Source: Pseudomonadaceae bacterium
GTDB lineage: Bacteria; Pseudomonadota; Gammaproteobacteria; Pseudomonadales; Pseudomonadaceae
Assembly (NCBI GenBank): GCA_900766265.1
Contig: CAAFUS010000013.1
Coordinates: forward strand, 558,001-622,000
Direction of reading: 5' to 3'
DNA length: 64,000 nt
Shown here: piece after piece, positions 26,515 to 34,656 of the stretch
Numbering within the stretch: the stretch's first letter is position 1
Layout: every line of letters begins with the position of its first letter
Translations under genes and position numbers: made by a program
Notes under the pieces: model-generated
Databases searched by the model: none
Told to the model about the DNA's origin: nothing
Seen by the model: only the letters and a program-made list of their open reading frames with translations

Positions 26515-26541
26515 TATCTTGTCTGGCTCGTGTACAGGCAA
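26513..26541 (-). promoter_or_regulatory. Promoter of the radical SAM-UdgX operon
   Basis: On the minus strand TTGCCT (26536-26541) is followed by a 17-base spacer and GATACT (26513-26518). The -10 overlaps the LexA box, consistent with SOS repression. Confidence 0.6.
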
Positions 26542-26623
26542 GCCCGCCCGGCTCCGTGTGTCGGATCGATAGCGACCGTGCAGGGTCCCGATTCGAACTT
26601 TTCACTTTCTTCAAGGAGGTCAC

Positions 26624-27022
26624 ATGCAACGACAGGACACCCACAGCAAGGTCATTGGCTATCTGCTCTGGATCTTCGGTTTTCTGGGTGCGCACCGGTT
26701 CTACTATGGCAAGCCTGTCACCGGAACCATCTGGTTCTTCACGTTGGGGTTGCTGTTCATCGGCTGGATCATCGACCTCTTCCTGATCCCGGCGATGGAT
26801 CGTGAGGCAGACCTGCGGTTCACCGCCGGTCCTCTGGACTACAACATCGGCTGGATCTTGCTGACTTTCCTCGGGATTTTCGGGGTGCATCGGATGTATC
26901 AAGGCAAGTGGGTCACCGGCATCCTCTACCTGTGCACCGGTGGCCTGTTCTTCATCGGCGTGCTCTACGACTTCTGGACGCTCAACACCCAGATTTCGGT
27001 TCGCAACGCTCAGCGCATCTGA
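26624..27022 (+). CDS. TM2 domain membrane protein with two tandem TM2 units
   Basis: A 132-residue inner-membrane protein with two related units: GFLGAHRFYYGKPVTGTIW...DLFLIP and GIFGVHRMYQGKWVTGILY...DFWTLN. Each has the TM2 signature (G.HR.Y.GK..TG, then two helices and an Asp). AAGGAGG precedes the ATG. It is divergent from the SOS operon and convergent with pyrC'. The molecular function of bacterial TM2 proteins is unknown. Confidence 0.82.
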   Translation: MQRQDTHSKVIGYLLWIFGFLGAHRFYYGKPVTGTIWFFTLGLLFIGWIIDLFLIPAMDREADLRFTAGPLDYNIGWILLTFLGIFGVHRMYQGKWVTGILYLCTGGLFFIGVLYDFWTLNTQISVRNAQRI

Positions 27023-27027
27023 GCTCG

Positions 27028-27048
27028 CGGAGCGCGTTGTGCGCTCCG
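27028..27048. other. Hairpin between convergent TM2 and pyrC' genes
   Basis: CGGAGCGC-GTTGT-GCGCTCCG is a perfect 8-base stem in the 43-base gap between two converging genes. No T run follows on either strand, so terminator function is only inferred from position. Confidence 0.4.
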
Positions 27049-27065
27049 GAGCAGGCGCTCTAGCG

Positions 27066-28337
27066 TCAGCGGCGGTAGCTGATGCGGCCGTCCACCAGGG
27101 TATAGCGAACCGCGCCCGGCAGGCAGTGGCCGAGGAATGGGCAGTTGCGACCTTTCGACATCCAGGTCTCGCCGACTAGCGTGGAGCTGGCCGGGTCGAA
27201 CAGCACCAGGTCGGCCGGCATGCCCTGGGCCAGTTGTCCCGCGGGCAGATTCAGGGCTGCGGCCGGACCGCTGCCGAGGCGTGCAAGCAGGGTCGGCAGG
27301 TCGAGCAGGCCGTCCTGAACCAGCGTCAGGGCCAGCGGCAAGAGGATCTCAACGCTGCTGATGCCGGGTTCGGTGGCGCCGAAGGGGGCGTCCTTGGCAT
27401 CCGCTTCGTGGGGCTGGTGGTGGCTGGAGATGGCCGAGACGACGCCTTGCTTGACGGCCTCGCGCAGCGCTTCGCGATCCGCATGGCTGCGCAGCGGCGG
27501 CTGCACGTGATAGAGGCTGGAGAAGCCATGCAAGGCGTCTTCGGTGAGGATCAGTTGGTACATCGCCACGTCGGCGGTTACCGGCAAGCCGCGCGCCTGG
27601 GCGTCGGCGATCATCTGCACGCCACGGGCGCTGGTCAGCTGGGTAAAGTGCGCACGCACACCCGCCTGCTCCACGAGCAGGAGGTTTCGCGCCAGCGCCA
27701 AAGTTTCCGCCGTTTCCGGAATTCCCGCTAGCCCGAGGAAGCTGGCGACCGGCCCTTCGTGGGCAAGCCCGCCCTCGGCGAGATCGGCATCTTGGGAGTG
27801 GAAGACCACGGTGAGGTCGAAGGTGGCGGCATATTCCAGTGCGCGGCGCAGGTTGCGGCTGTTGGCAAATTCGCGCAGCCCGTTGCCGAAGGCGACGCAG
27901 CCCGCATCACGCAGCGAGACCAGTTCGGCCAGTTGCTCGCCGGCCAGTTCACGGGTCAGGGCGCCGATCGGGTAGACCTTGGCGTGTCCTGACTCGCGGG
28001 CGCGGTCGAGGATCAGTTCGGCCACCGCCGGAGTGTCTAGCACCGGGCGGGTGTAGGGCGGGCAGCAAAGGCTGGTGACGCCGCCGGCAGTGGCGGCCAG
28101 CGTTTCGCTGGCGATGCTGCCCTTGCGGCTGTAGCCCGGTTCACGCAGGGCGACGCTGAGGTCCACCAGGCCTGGAGCCGCCACCAGCCCCCGGGCATCG
28201 ATCGAGGTGGCGGCCTCGTAGCCTTCGGGCGCGTGGCCGATGGCAATCACCTTTCCGTCCTGCAGGTAGATATCGGTGACTTCGTCCCGTCCGCTGGCAG
28301 GATCGATCAGGCGGGCGCCGAGGATCTGAACGGGCAT
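27066..28337 (-). CDS. pyrC': Non-catalytic dihydroorotase-like protein PyrC'
   Basis: A 423-residue amidohydrolase-fold protein. Active dihydroorotases have an HxH metal-binding motif (DxHxHxR) near residue 60; here the segment is DLSVALREPG, so the metal ligands are missing. In Pseudomonas such PyrC' subunits are structural partners of PyrB in a dodecameric aspartate transcarbamoylase and do not make dihydroorotate. The ATG at 28337 overlaps the pyrB stop (TGATG), fitting equimolar synthesis with PyrB. A functional dihydroorotase must be encoded elsewhere. Confidence 0.93.
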   Translation of the reverse strand: MPVQILGARLIDPASGRDEVTDIYLQDGKVIAIGHAPEGYEAATSIDARGLVAAPGLVDLSVALREPGYSRKGSIASETLAATAGGVTSLCCPPYTRPVLDTPAVAELILDRARESGHAKVYPIGALTRELAGEQLAELVSLRDAGCVAFGNGLREFANSRNLRRALEYAATFDLTVVFHSQDADLAEGGLAHEGPVASFLGLAGIPETAETLALARNLLLVEQAGVRAHFTQLTSARGVQMIADAQARGLPVTADVAMYQLILTEDALHGFSSLYHVQPPLRSHADREALREAVKQGVVSAISSHHQPHEADAKDAPFGATEPGISSVEILLPLALTLVQDGLLDLPTLLARLGSGPAAALNLPAGQLAQGMPADLVLFDPASSTLVGETWMSKGRNCPFLGHCLPGAVRYTLVDGRISYRR

Positions 28338-29341
28338 CACTTCTGCTCCTCGGAGTCGAATTGGCGTTGCGCGGTCTGTCCGCTCATGGCCATGGACAGC
28401 ACGGCCATGCGGATGGCGATGCCGTAGGTAACCTGGTTGAGAATGACCGACTGCGCGCCGTCGGCCACCGCCGATTCGATTTCTACGCCGCGGTTGATGG
28501 GCCCCGGATGCATGACGATGGCGTCGGGCTTCGCATGGGCCAGGCGCTGCGTGCTGAGGCCGTAGAGTCGGTAAAACTCGCTTTCGCTCGGCAGCATCCC
28601 GCCCTGCATGCGTTCGCGCTGCAGGCGCAGCATGATCACCACGTCGACGTCACGCAGGCCTTCGCTCATGTCATTGAAGATCCGCACACCGTATTGCTCC
28701 AGGCCGATCGGCAGGAGCGTTTTCGGGCCGATGACGCGGATGTCGGGGCATCCCAGGGTTTTGAGGGCGAGCATGTTGGAACGGGCGACGCGCGAATGCA
28801 GGATGTCCCCGACGATGGCCACTGAAAGGTTCTCGAAGCTGCCCTTGTGGCGGCGAATGGTGAGCATGTCGAGCATGCCCTGGGTCGGGTGTGCGTGGCG
28901 GCCATCGCCACCGTTGATCACGGCGACGTCCGGGCAGACGTGCTCGGCGATGAAATGTGCCGCACCCGACTCGGCATGGCGGACCACGAACATGTCAGCC
29001 GCCATGGCCTCGAGGTTGCGCAGGGTATCGGTGAGCGTCTCCCCTTTGCTGGTCGAGGAGGTCGACACGTTGAGGGTGATCACATCGGCCGACAGCCGCT
29101 TGGCCGCGAGTTCGAAGGTGGTACGGGTACGCGTCGAGTTCTCGAAGAACACGTTGCAGACGGTCTTGCCGCGCAGCAGCGGGACCTTCTTCACCGATCG
29201 GTTGCCAACCTCGAGAAAGGAGTCGGCCGTGTCGAGGATTTCAGTCAGCAGTTCCCGCGGCAGGCCATCGAGTGACAGGAAATGGCGCAGCTGACCAAGG
29301 TCGTTGAGTTGCAGTGGGCGCTTGGCGTCGGTGGGCGTCAT
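28337..29341 (-). CDS. pyrB: Aspartate carbamoyltransferase catalytic subunit
   Basis: PyrB joins carbamoyl phosphate and aspartate, the committed step of pyrimidine synthesis. The 334-residue protein has the carbamoyl-phosphate motif FFENSTRTRTTFE, HPTQGMLDML and VMHPGPINRGVEI. An N-terminal extension of about 20 residues is typical of the Pseudomonas type, which forms a complex with PyrC' rather than with PyrI. Its start overlaps the pyrR stop. Confidence 0.97.
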   Translation of the reverse strand: MTPTDAKRPLQLNDLGQLRHFLSLDGLPRELLTEILDTADSFLEVGNRSVKKVPLLRGKTVCNVFFENSTRTRTTFELAAKRLSADVITLNVSTSSTSKGETLTDTLRNLEAMAADMFVVRHAESGAAHFIAEHVCPDVAVINGGDGRHAHPTQGMLDMLTIRRHKGSFENLSVAIVGDILHSRVARSNMLALKTLGCPDIRVIGPKTLLPIGLEQYGVRIFNDMSEGLRDVDVVIMLRLQRERMQGGMLPSESEFYRLYGLSTQRLAHAKPDAIVMHPGPINRGVEIESAVADGAQSVILNQVTYGIAIRMAVLSMAMSGQTAQRQFDSEEQK

Positions 29342-29865
29342 CGCGGGATCTCAGTTGGAAGCGAGGCGAGGGCCTGAGGCTCGAGGGCAAGCGGCGTCGG
29401 GCCGAGCAATTTTACCCGTTGCTCCGGCGCCAGGGACAGGGTCGCGCCGACCACGTCCGGGCGGACCGGCAGCTCGCGCGCGTTGAGATCCAGCAGGCAA
29501 ACGAGCGTCACGCTGGCAGGGCGGCCGTAGTCGAACAGTTCGTTGAGCGCCGCGCGGATGGTGCGCCCGGTCATCAGGACGTCGTCGATCAGCACCAGGT
29601 GCTGGCCCTCGATCTCGAACGGCAGCTCCGAGGGCTGTACCTGTGGATGCAGTCCGTTCTGGGTGAAGTCGTCGCGGTAGAAGGAGACGTCGAGAATGCC
29701 GAGCGGCTGGTTGCGGCCGCCGGCTTCCATGAGCGCCTGGGCGACCCAGACGCCGCCGGTGCGTATACCGATGAAGTGAGGCTGGGCAATCCCGCGGCTG
29801 GCCAGGTGGCGGTCGAGGGCGGCGGCCATCTCCGGAAGAAGCTGCTCGGGACGGGGAAGATTCAT
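29338..29865 (-). CDS. pyrR: PyrR bifunctional regulator / uracil phosphoribosyltransferase
   Basis: A 175-residue type I phosphoribosyltransferase-fold protein with the PRPP motif HLVLIDDVLMTGRTIRAAL and the upstream HFIGIRTGGVWVA. In Bacillus PyrR binds pyr mRNA. In pseudomonads the RNA-binding role is less certain, and I see no obvious PyrR attenuator in this region. It overlaps yqgF and pyrB by 4 bases each. Confidence 0.94.
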   Translation of the reverse strand: MNLPRPEQLLPEMAAALDRHLASRGIAQPHFIGIRTGGVWVAQALMEAGGRNQPLGILDVSFYRDDFTQNGLHPQVQPSELPFEIEGQHLVLIDDVLMTGRTIRAALNELFDYGRPASVTLVCLLDLNARELPVRPDVVGATLSLAPEQRVKLLGPTPLALEPQALASLPTEIPR

Positions 29866-30311
29866 GGGTGCTCCTTGTTGGCGGAGGGGGCTGGCTGCGC
29901 GGCGAGCCAGCCTTCGAGCAATAGAGCGGCGGCCAGGGCGTCGACCGGCCGTTCACGATAGTTGCCCGACTGGCCCTGGCGAAGCCGCTCGCCCTTGGCC
30001 TCGAAGGTGGTCAGGCGCTCGTCGTGGGTATGCACCGGCAGGTTGAGGCGGCCGTTGAGGCGCCTTGCGAACTTTTCTGCTCGGGCGCTCATGGGGCTGG
30101 GCGAGCCGTCCATGTTCAGAGGCAGGCCCACGACCAGCGCATCGGGCTGCCATTCGCGAACCAGCGCTTCGATCTGATTCCAGTCGGGGATGCCGTCACG
30201 GGCCTTGAGCACGCACAGCTCGCGGGCCTGGCCGGTGATCGGCTGGCCTATGGCAACGCCGATTTGGCGTGTTCCGTAGTCGAAGCCGAGCAACAGGCGC
30301 AGCGCGCTCAT
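29862..30311 (-). CDS. yqgF: Holliday junction resolvase-like protein YqgF/RuvX
   Basis: A 149-residue RNase H-fold protein with the first catalytic Asp in LLLGFDYGTRQIGVAIG, then VVGLPLNMDGSPS, HTHDERLTTFEA and the last Asp in RERPVDALAAALLLE. Family members process pre-16S rRNA 5' ends; RuvX nomenclature reflects the resolvase fold. It overlaps yqgE and pyrR, forming a tightly coupled run. Confidence 0.95.
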   Translation of the reverse strand: MSALRLLLGFDYGTRQIGVAIGQPITGQARELCVLKARDGIPDWNQIEALVREWQPDALVVGLPLNMDGSPSPMSARAEKFARRLNGRLNLPVHTHDERLTTFEAKGERLRQGQSGNYRERPVDALAAALLLEGWLAAQPAPSANKEHP

Positions 30312-30877
30312 GCGTGGCCCGCCTGGGCAGTCAGCAGGCTGAGGTTCACGCCTAGTCGTGCCGCGGCGGCTTGCAATCGTTGGTCGTAGGGCAGATCGAA
30401 GAGAATGCCGTCGTCGGCCGGACAGGTCAGCCAGGCATTGTCGGCGAGTTCCGCCTCGATCTGCCCGGCTTCCCAGCCGGCGTAACCGAGCGCGATGAAG
30501 TGGCGCTCCGGGCCTTGGCCATCGGCGATCGAGAACAGTACGTCCTGCGAGGTGGACATCGACAGTTCGCCCAGTGGCAGGGTGGCCTGGAACTGCCGGT
30601 CGTTCGGATGCAGGACGAAGCCCCTATCGGTCTGTACCGGGCCGCCGCTGAAAATCGGCAGGCTATGGCACAGCGCCGCAGGCGGCTCGTCCGGCCGCAG
30701 TTGCTCGAGCACGTCGGCAAGGCTCAGCCCGCTGGGCCGGTTGACGATCAGGCCCATCGCGCCGTCGGCGCCGTGCTGGATCAGGTAGATGAGGGTCTGT
30801 GCGAAATTCGGATCCCCCATGTGGGGCATGGCGATCAGAAAGTGATGCTTGAGGGAGCTGGGCGAGAACGTCTTCAT
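30308..30877 (-). CDS. yqgE: YqgE/AlgH family protein
   Basis: A 189-residue protein (AlgH in P. aeruginosa nomenclature) with the family segments LKHHFLIAMPHMGDPNFAQTLIYLIQH, MGLIVNRPSG, FSGGPVQTDRGFVLH and ALGYAGWEAGQIE. The biochemical role is unresolved. The ATG at 30877 gives MKTFSPSSLK. Twelve more codons upstream lack a ribosome site. It is the first gene of the overlapping yqgE-yqgF-pyrR-pyrB-pyrC' chain. Confidence 0.94.
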   Translation of the reverse strand: MKTFSPSSLKHHFLIAMPHMGDPNFAQTLIYLIQHGADGAMGLIVNRPSGLSLADVLEQLRPDEPPAALCHSLPIFSGGPVQTDRGFVLHPNDRQFQATLPLGELSMSTSQDVLFSIADGQGPERHFIALGYAGWEAGQIEAELADNAWLTCPADDGILFDLPYDQRLQAAAARLGVNLSLLTAQAGHA

Positions 30878-30959
30878 GACGTGTAGTTTCGGCCTTCGCG
30901 CGGCGGGCGGCAAGCCGGAGGGCGATCAGGGGCCTGTTTCAGGCAGGCCCCGTCTGCGG

Positions 30960-31856
30960 TCACTGGCTGGACAGGCGGTCGCCGCGCTCGAAGCGCCAGG
31001 TTCTGATGATCTCGACCTGGTCGAAACTATGTGCCAGTTCGCCGGTGAACGGCGCGAAGGGCGCGGCCAGTCGTACGATGCGCATCGCGGCCTCGTCGAG
31101 CACCGCTTGCCCTGAGGATTCGAGAACCTGCAGTTCATGCACCGTGCCATCACGATTGATGGTCACCAGCATGCGCAGGCTGCCATATATATGTTGGCGA
31201 CGGGCCTCGTCCGGGTAGTTCAGGTTGCCGATGCGCTCGACCTTCTTGCGCCACTCGTCGCGGTACCAGGCGCTGATGTCGCGCATGGTCGCTGCGCTGT
31301 TCTGCCGGCTCACCCGGGGGCGCTTGGCATACTGCTCGCGGTCGCGCGCCAACTCGGCTTCGAGGGTCGCGATATCGGCGCTCAGCTGGGAGCTGTCGAA
31401 CACGGGTGCCGGTCGGCTCTCGGGTTGGGGCTTGGTCTGCTCCTGCTTGACCGGGGCCCGTTCCGGCTGGGGAGAGCGGGTGGTTACCGCGGCCTTGGGG
31501 GCTTCAGTGCGGGTCGTTTTCGGTGGTGCGGCGGCGGGCGTAACCTTGCGGATCTCGTTGTCCTGGAAGGGCGCCTGCTCGGTCGTCTTCGGCGAAGCCT
31601 TGTGCTCGAGGGTGCCGCTGCCCTGCTGATTGTCCTGCGCCAGGAAGTCCGCCTCCTTGGGCTTTTCCTCGCTCTTGAAAGTGGACAGGGTGATCTCGAG
31701 CGTCTTGCTGATATGGCTCGGTTCGTTCAGGCCGAAACCGAGCCCAAGGATCAGGGCGGCATGCACGACGCCAGCCAGGAAAAGCGTGAAGCCGAGCCGA
31801 TCCGCCGGGCGAATGCCGGTGGCTTGGGGGGCAGGTTGACGTATGGCTGCGTTCAT
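30960..31856 (-). CDS. tonB: Energy transducer TonB (TonB3-like)
   Basis: A 298-residue protein anchored by one N-terminal helix (about 21-42), with a proline-, lysine- and glutamate-rich periplasmic spacer and a C-terminal TonB domain (YPDEARRQHIYGSLRMLVTINRDGTVHELQVLESSG split over about 215-250). It lies between gshB and yqgE. The gene in this place in P. aeruginosa (tonB3) is needed for twitching motility, so a pilus-related role is a reasonable inference. No exbBD is adjacent. Confidence 0.88.
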   Translation of the reverse strand: MNAAIRQPAPQATGIRPADRLGFTLFLAGVVHAALILGLGFGLNEPSHISKTLEITLSTFKSEEKPKEADFLAQDNQQGSGTLEHKASPKTTEQAPFQDNEIRKVTPAAAPPKTTRTEAPKAAVTTRSPQPERAPVKQEQTKPQPESRPAPVFDSSQLSADIATLEAELARDREQYAKRPRVSRQNSAATMRDISAWYRDEWRKKVERIGNLNYPDEARRQHIYGSLRMLVTINRDGTVHELQVLESSGQAVLDEAAMRIVRLAAPFAPFTGELAHSFDQVEIIRTWRFERGDRLSSQ

Positions 31857-31967
31857 CGCGTATCAGGATCGGTTCGGATGCCGCGCAGTCTGCCGACGAG
31901 GAAACCAAAAGTCTATGAACCAGGCGGCAGCTTCGCACATGCATGCCGGATGGCTCCACAGGCTAGG

Positions 31968-31991
31968 TCGCGCGTCGGTGGCGACGCGCGA
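31968..31991 (-). other. Hairpin downstream of gshB
   Basis: TCGCGCGTC (31968-31976) and GACGCGCGA (31983-31991) form a perfect 9-base stem with a 6-base loop, starting 11 bases past the gshB stop. No T run follows. It may protect the transcript end or aid termination. Confidence 0.45.
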
Positions 31992-32001
31992 AGGGAGGGC
32001 T

Positions 32002-32958
32002 TCAGCTGCGCGCGTCGAGCTTCCTGGCGATCGCATCCATCAGCAGGCTGCCGATCCGGGTATCGAAGGCATTGTCGATTTCGCGGATGCAGGTCGGACT
32101 GGTGACGTTGATTTCGGTCAGGTAGCTGCCGATGACGTCGAGGCCGACGAAAACCAGGCCGCGCTTGCGCAGCTCGGGCCCGACGATCGCCGCAATCTCG
32201 CGGTCGCGGTCTGACAGCGGCTGGGCAACGCCCCGGCCTCCGGCGGCGAGATTCCCGCGGGTTTCCCCGGCGGCTGGAATGCGGGCTAGACAGTAGGGAA
32301 TCGGCTCGCCGTCGACCATCAGGATGCGCTTGTCGCCGTCCTTTATCTCCGGAATGTAGCGCTGCGCCATGATCTGGCGCGCCCCATGAAGTGTCAGGGT
32401 TTCCAGAATGACCGACAGGTTCGGGTCGCCTTCGCGATGGCGGAAGATCGACGCGCCACCCATTTCATCCAAGGGTTTGAGAATGATGTCACGCTGCTCT
32501 CTGGCGAAGTCGCGCAGAATGTCTGCACGTCGGCTTACCAGAGTCGGCGGAGTGCATTGTGGAAACTGGGTGGCGAAGAACTTCTCGTTGCAGTCTCTCA
32601 GGCTTTGCGGCCGATTGATCACCAGCGTGCCGGCCTTCTCGGCCAGCTCCAGCAAGTAGGTCGCATAGACGTACTCGCTGTTGAAAGGGGGATCCTTGCG
32701 CATGAGGATGACGTCGAGCTCCGCAAGGCCCATGTCTGCCTCGTCGCCTAGCTCATGCCAACGTTGTGAGTCGTTGAAGACCTTCAGCGGGCGCATTCTG
32801 GCCCGGGCTTCGCCGCCCAGTTGATAAAGATCACGTTGCTCCATGTAGAACAGCGACCAGTCGCGTTCCTGGGCAGCCAGGAGCATCGCCAGTGAGCTGT
32901 CCTTCTTGAAGGCGATCTGCGCGATAGGGTCCATGATGATCCCGACGCGAATGGTCAT
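32002..32958 (-). CDS. gshB: Glutathione synthetase
   Basis: GshB adds glycine to gamma-glutamylcysteine to complete glutathione. The 318-residue ATP-grasp enzyme begins MTIRVGIIMDPIAQIAFKKDS and has MRKDPPFNSEYVYATYLLE, ILKPLDEMGGASIF, QRYIPEIKDGDKRILMVDGEPIP split by short gaps, and the C-terminal INVTSPTCIREID. GGAG lies 10 bases upstream of the ATG. It is divergent from pilG, 234 bases away, as in other Pseudomonas. I see no confident promoter hexamers in that gap. Confidence 0.97.
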   Translation of the reverse strand: MTIRVGIIMDPIAQIAFKKDSSLAMLLAAQERDWSLFYMEQRDLYQLGGEARARMRPLKVFNDSQRWHELGDEADMGLAELDVILMRKDPPFNSEYVYATYLLELAEKAGTLVINRPQSLRDCNEKFFATQFPQCTPPTLVSRRADILRDFAREQRDIILKPLDEMGGASIFRHREGDPNLSVILETLTLHGARQIMAQRYIPEIKDGDKRILMVDGEPIPYCLARIPAAGETRGNLAAGGRGVAQPLSDRDREIAAIVGPELRKRGLVFVGLDVIGSYLTEINVTSPTCIREIDNAFDTRIGSLLMDAIARKLDARS

Positions 32959-33192
32959 GAAGTAATCTCCGGCTGTGCGGCAGAGTGTCTGTCGCGGGCT
33001 TAGAATGGCTGCGCAGGTTGGCGCTGGCTGCGGGTCGGGTCAAGGATAACCTTGGACCGCCAGGCTCGATAGCTTGCACTTGTATAGTGTGCTAAAAAGG
33101 TCCGTCGAATGGGTGCAGCCCATCGGTGGCAGGGCCTCTAGCGCACTGGCATAACGATAAACAACGACTCACCGAGGCGATGGTAGGGCGAA

Positions 33193-33600
33193 ATGGAACA
33201 GCACTCCGAGGGCTTGAAGGTCATGGTGATCGACGATTCGAAAACGATTCGTCGCACCGCGGAAACTCTGCTGAAAAAAGTAGGTTGTGATGTCATAACG
33301 GCAGTGGATGGCTTCGACGCGCTCGCAAAGATCGCCGACACTCATCCCGGCATCATCTTTGTCGATATCATGATGCCCAGGCTTGATGGTTATCAAACCT
33401 GTGCCCTGATCAAGAACAACAGTGCGTTCAAATCCACGCCTGTCATCATGCTGTCCTCCAAGGATGGTCTGTTCGACAAGGCGAAGGGGCGCATCGTGGG
33501 TTCCGATCAGTATTTGACCAAACCTTTCAGTAAAGAAGAGTTGCTCGGCGCCATCAAGGCACATGTGCCTGATTTTGCCCCGGTGGAGCAAGCATCCTGA
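33193..33600 (+). CDS. pilG: Twitching motility response regulator PilG
   Basis: PilG is a single-domain CheY-like regulator that promotes pilus extension and cAMP signalling in the Pil-Chp pathway. It is 135 residues long, with the acidic pair in VMVIDDSKTIRR, the phospho-acceptor Asp58 in FVDIMMPRLDG, Ser in MLSSKD and the conserved Lys in YLTKPFSKEEL. It is the first gene of pilGHIJK-chpABC. Confidence 0.97.
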   Translation: MEQHSEGLKVMVIDDSKTIRRTAETLLKKVGCDVITAVDGFDALAKIADTHPGIIFVDIMMPRLDGYQTCALIKNNSAFKSTPVIMLSSKDGLFDKAKGRIVGSDQYLTKPFSKEELLGAIKAHVPDFAPVEQAS

Positions 33601-33640
33601 AGTGCGGCCTAAGCCGCTGACGCCTTCCAAGGGAGAAAAA

Positions 33641-34003
33641 ATGGCTCGCGTTCTGATTGTTGATGATTCCCCGACCGAGATGTACAAGCTGACCGCCATG
33701 CTGGAAAAGCACGGTTATCAGGTTCTCAAGGCGGAAAATGGTGCTGACGGTGTGGCAATCGCCCGTCAGGAAAAACCCGACGTGGTTCTGATGGATATCG
33801 TCATGCCAGGCTTGAATGGCTTCCAGGCCACACGCCAACTGACGAAAGATTCTGAAACCAGTCACATTCCAGTGATCATCGTGACCACGAAGGATCAGGA
33901 AACCGATAAGGTCTGGGGCAAGCGCCAAGGTGCCAAGGATTACCTGACCAAGCCGGTGGACGAGGCGACGCTGCTGCAAACCCTCAAGTCCGTGCTGGGC
34001 TGA
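33641..34003 (+). CDS. pilH: Twitching motility response regulator PilH
   Basis: PilH is the second CheY-like regulator, opposing PilG and favouring pilus retraction. It is 120 residues, with Asp52 in VVLMDIVMPGLNG, VTTKDQETDK and YLTKPVDEATL. GGGAG sits 6 bases upstream of the ATG at 33641. It lies 40 bases after pilG. Confidence 0.97.
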   Translation: MARVLIVDDSPTEMYKLTAMLEKHGYQVLKAENGADGVAIARQEKPDVVLMDIVMPGLNGFQATRQLTKDSETSHIPVIIVTTKDQETDKVWGKRQGAKDYLTKPVDEATLLQTLKSVLG

Positions 34004-34048
34004 TATCAGGGATCAGCTAACACTCGGACAAGGGAAACTGGGCCGTAC

Positions 34049-34585
34049 ATGTCGGACAAGCAAACGCCTTTCCAGCGTCTTCTGGATATCGACAACCGTT
34101 GCCGCGCGCTCGCGGCCGGCCTGCCCTCGCAGCAGGAAGCCGTTCAAACCTGGGGGGGGATCGGTTTCCGCATGGGTGGGCGGTTGTTCGTGGCGCCGAT
34201 GGGCGAGGTCGGTGAGGTCCTGCATGAGCCACGCTACACGCTGCTGCCGGGTGTAAGGGCCTGGGTGAAGGGTGTGGCAAACGTTCGTGGCAGGCTGCTG
34301 CCGGTGATGGACCTGTGCGGCTACTTCGGTCTGGAATTGTCGCCGTTGCGCAAGCAGCGGCGAGTGTTGGTGGTGGATCATCAGGAAGTCTTTGCCGGTT
34401 TGACCGTTGACGAGGTCTACGGCATGCAGCACTTCCCGGTCGACACTTTCTCGGAGCAGCTGCCTCCGGTGGAAGCCACGATTCAGCCCTTCATCCATGG
34501 TGTCTTCCAGCGCGAACAGCCTTGGCTGGTATTCAGTCCTCACGCGTTGGCGCTGCATCAGGAGTTCCTGGACGTCGCTTTTTGA
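34049..34585 (+). CDS. pilI: CheW-like adaptor PilI
   Basis: PilI couples the receptor PilJ to the kinase ChpA. The 178-residue protein has a single CheW domain: GIGFRMGGRLFVAPMGEVGEVL split over about 37-60, then VKGVANVRGRLLPVMDL, VVDHQEVFAGLTVDEVYG and the C-terminal region. It lies 45 bases after pilH. Confidence 0.96.
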   Translation: MSDKQTPFQRLLDIDNRCRALAAGLPSQQEAVQTWGGIGFRMGGRLFVAPMGEVGEVLHEPRYTLLPGVRAWVKGVANVRGRLLPVMDLCGYFGLELSPLRKQRRVLVVDHQEVFAGLTVDEVYGMQHFPVDTFSEQLPPVEATIQPFIHGVFQREQPWLVFSPHALALHQEFLDVAF

Positions 34586-34656
34586 TTAGGTGGGTCGGCG
34601 CAGTCGGCCTTTTGGTTTTGCTGGAAACGTAGGGTGGTCCAGGCGGGGGCCAGGTA

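Noticed and set aside
32959..33192. A promoter for pilG or gshB in the 234-base gap (TTGCAC, TATAGT, TTGGAC)
   Set aside because: No pair of hexamers has a 16-18 base spacing, and a sigma-54 pattern (GG-N10-GC) was not met either. I see nothing I can support there.
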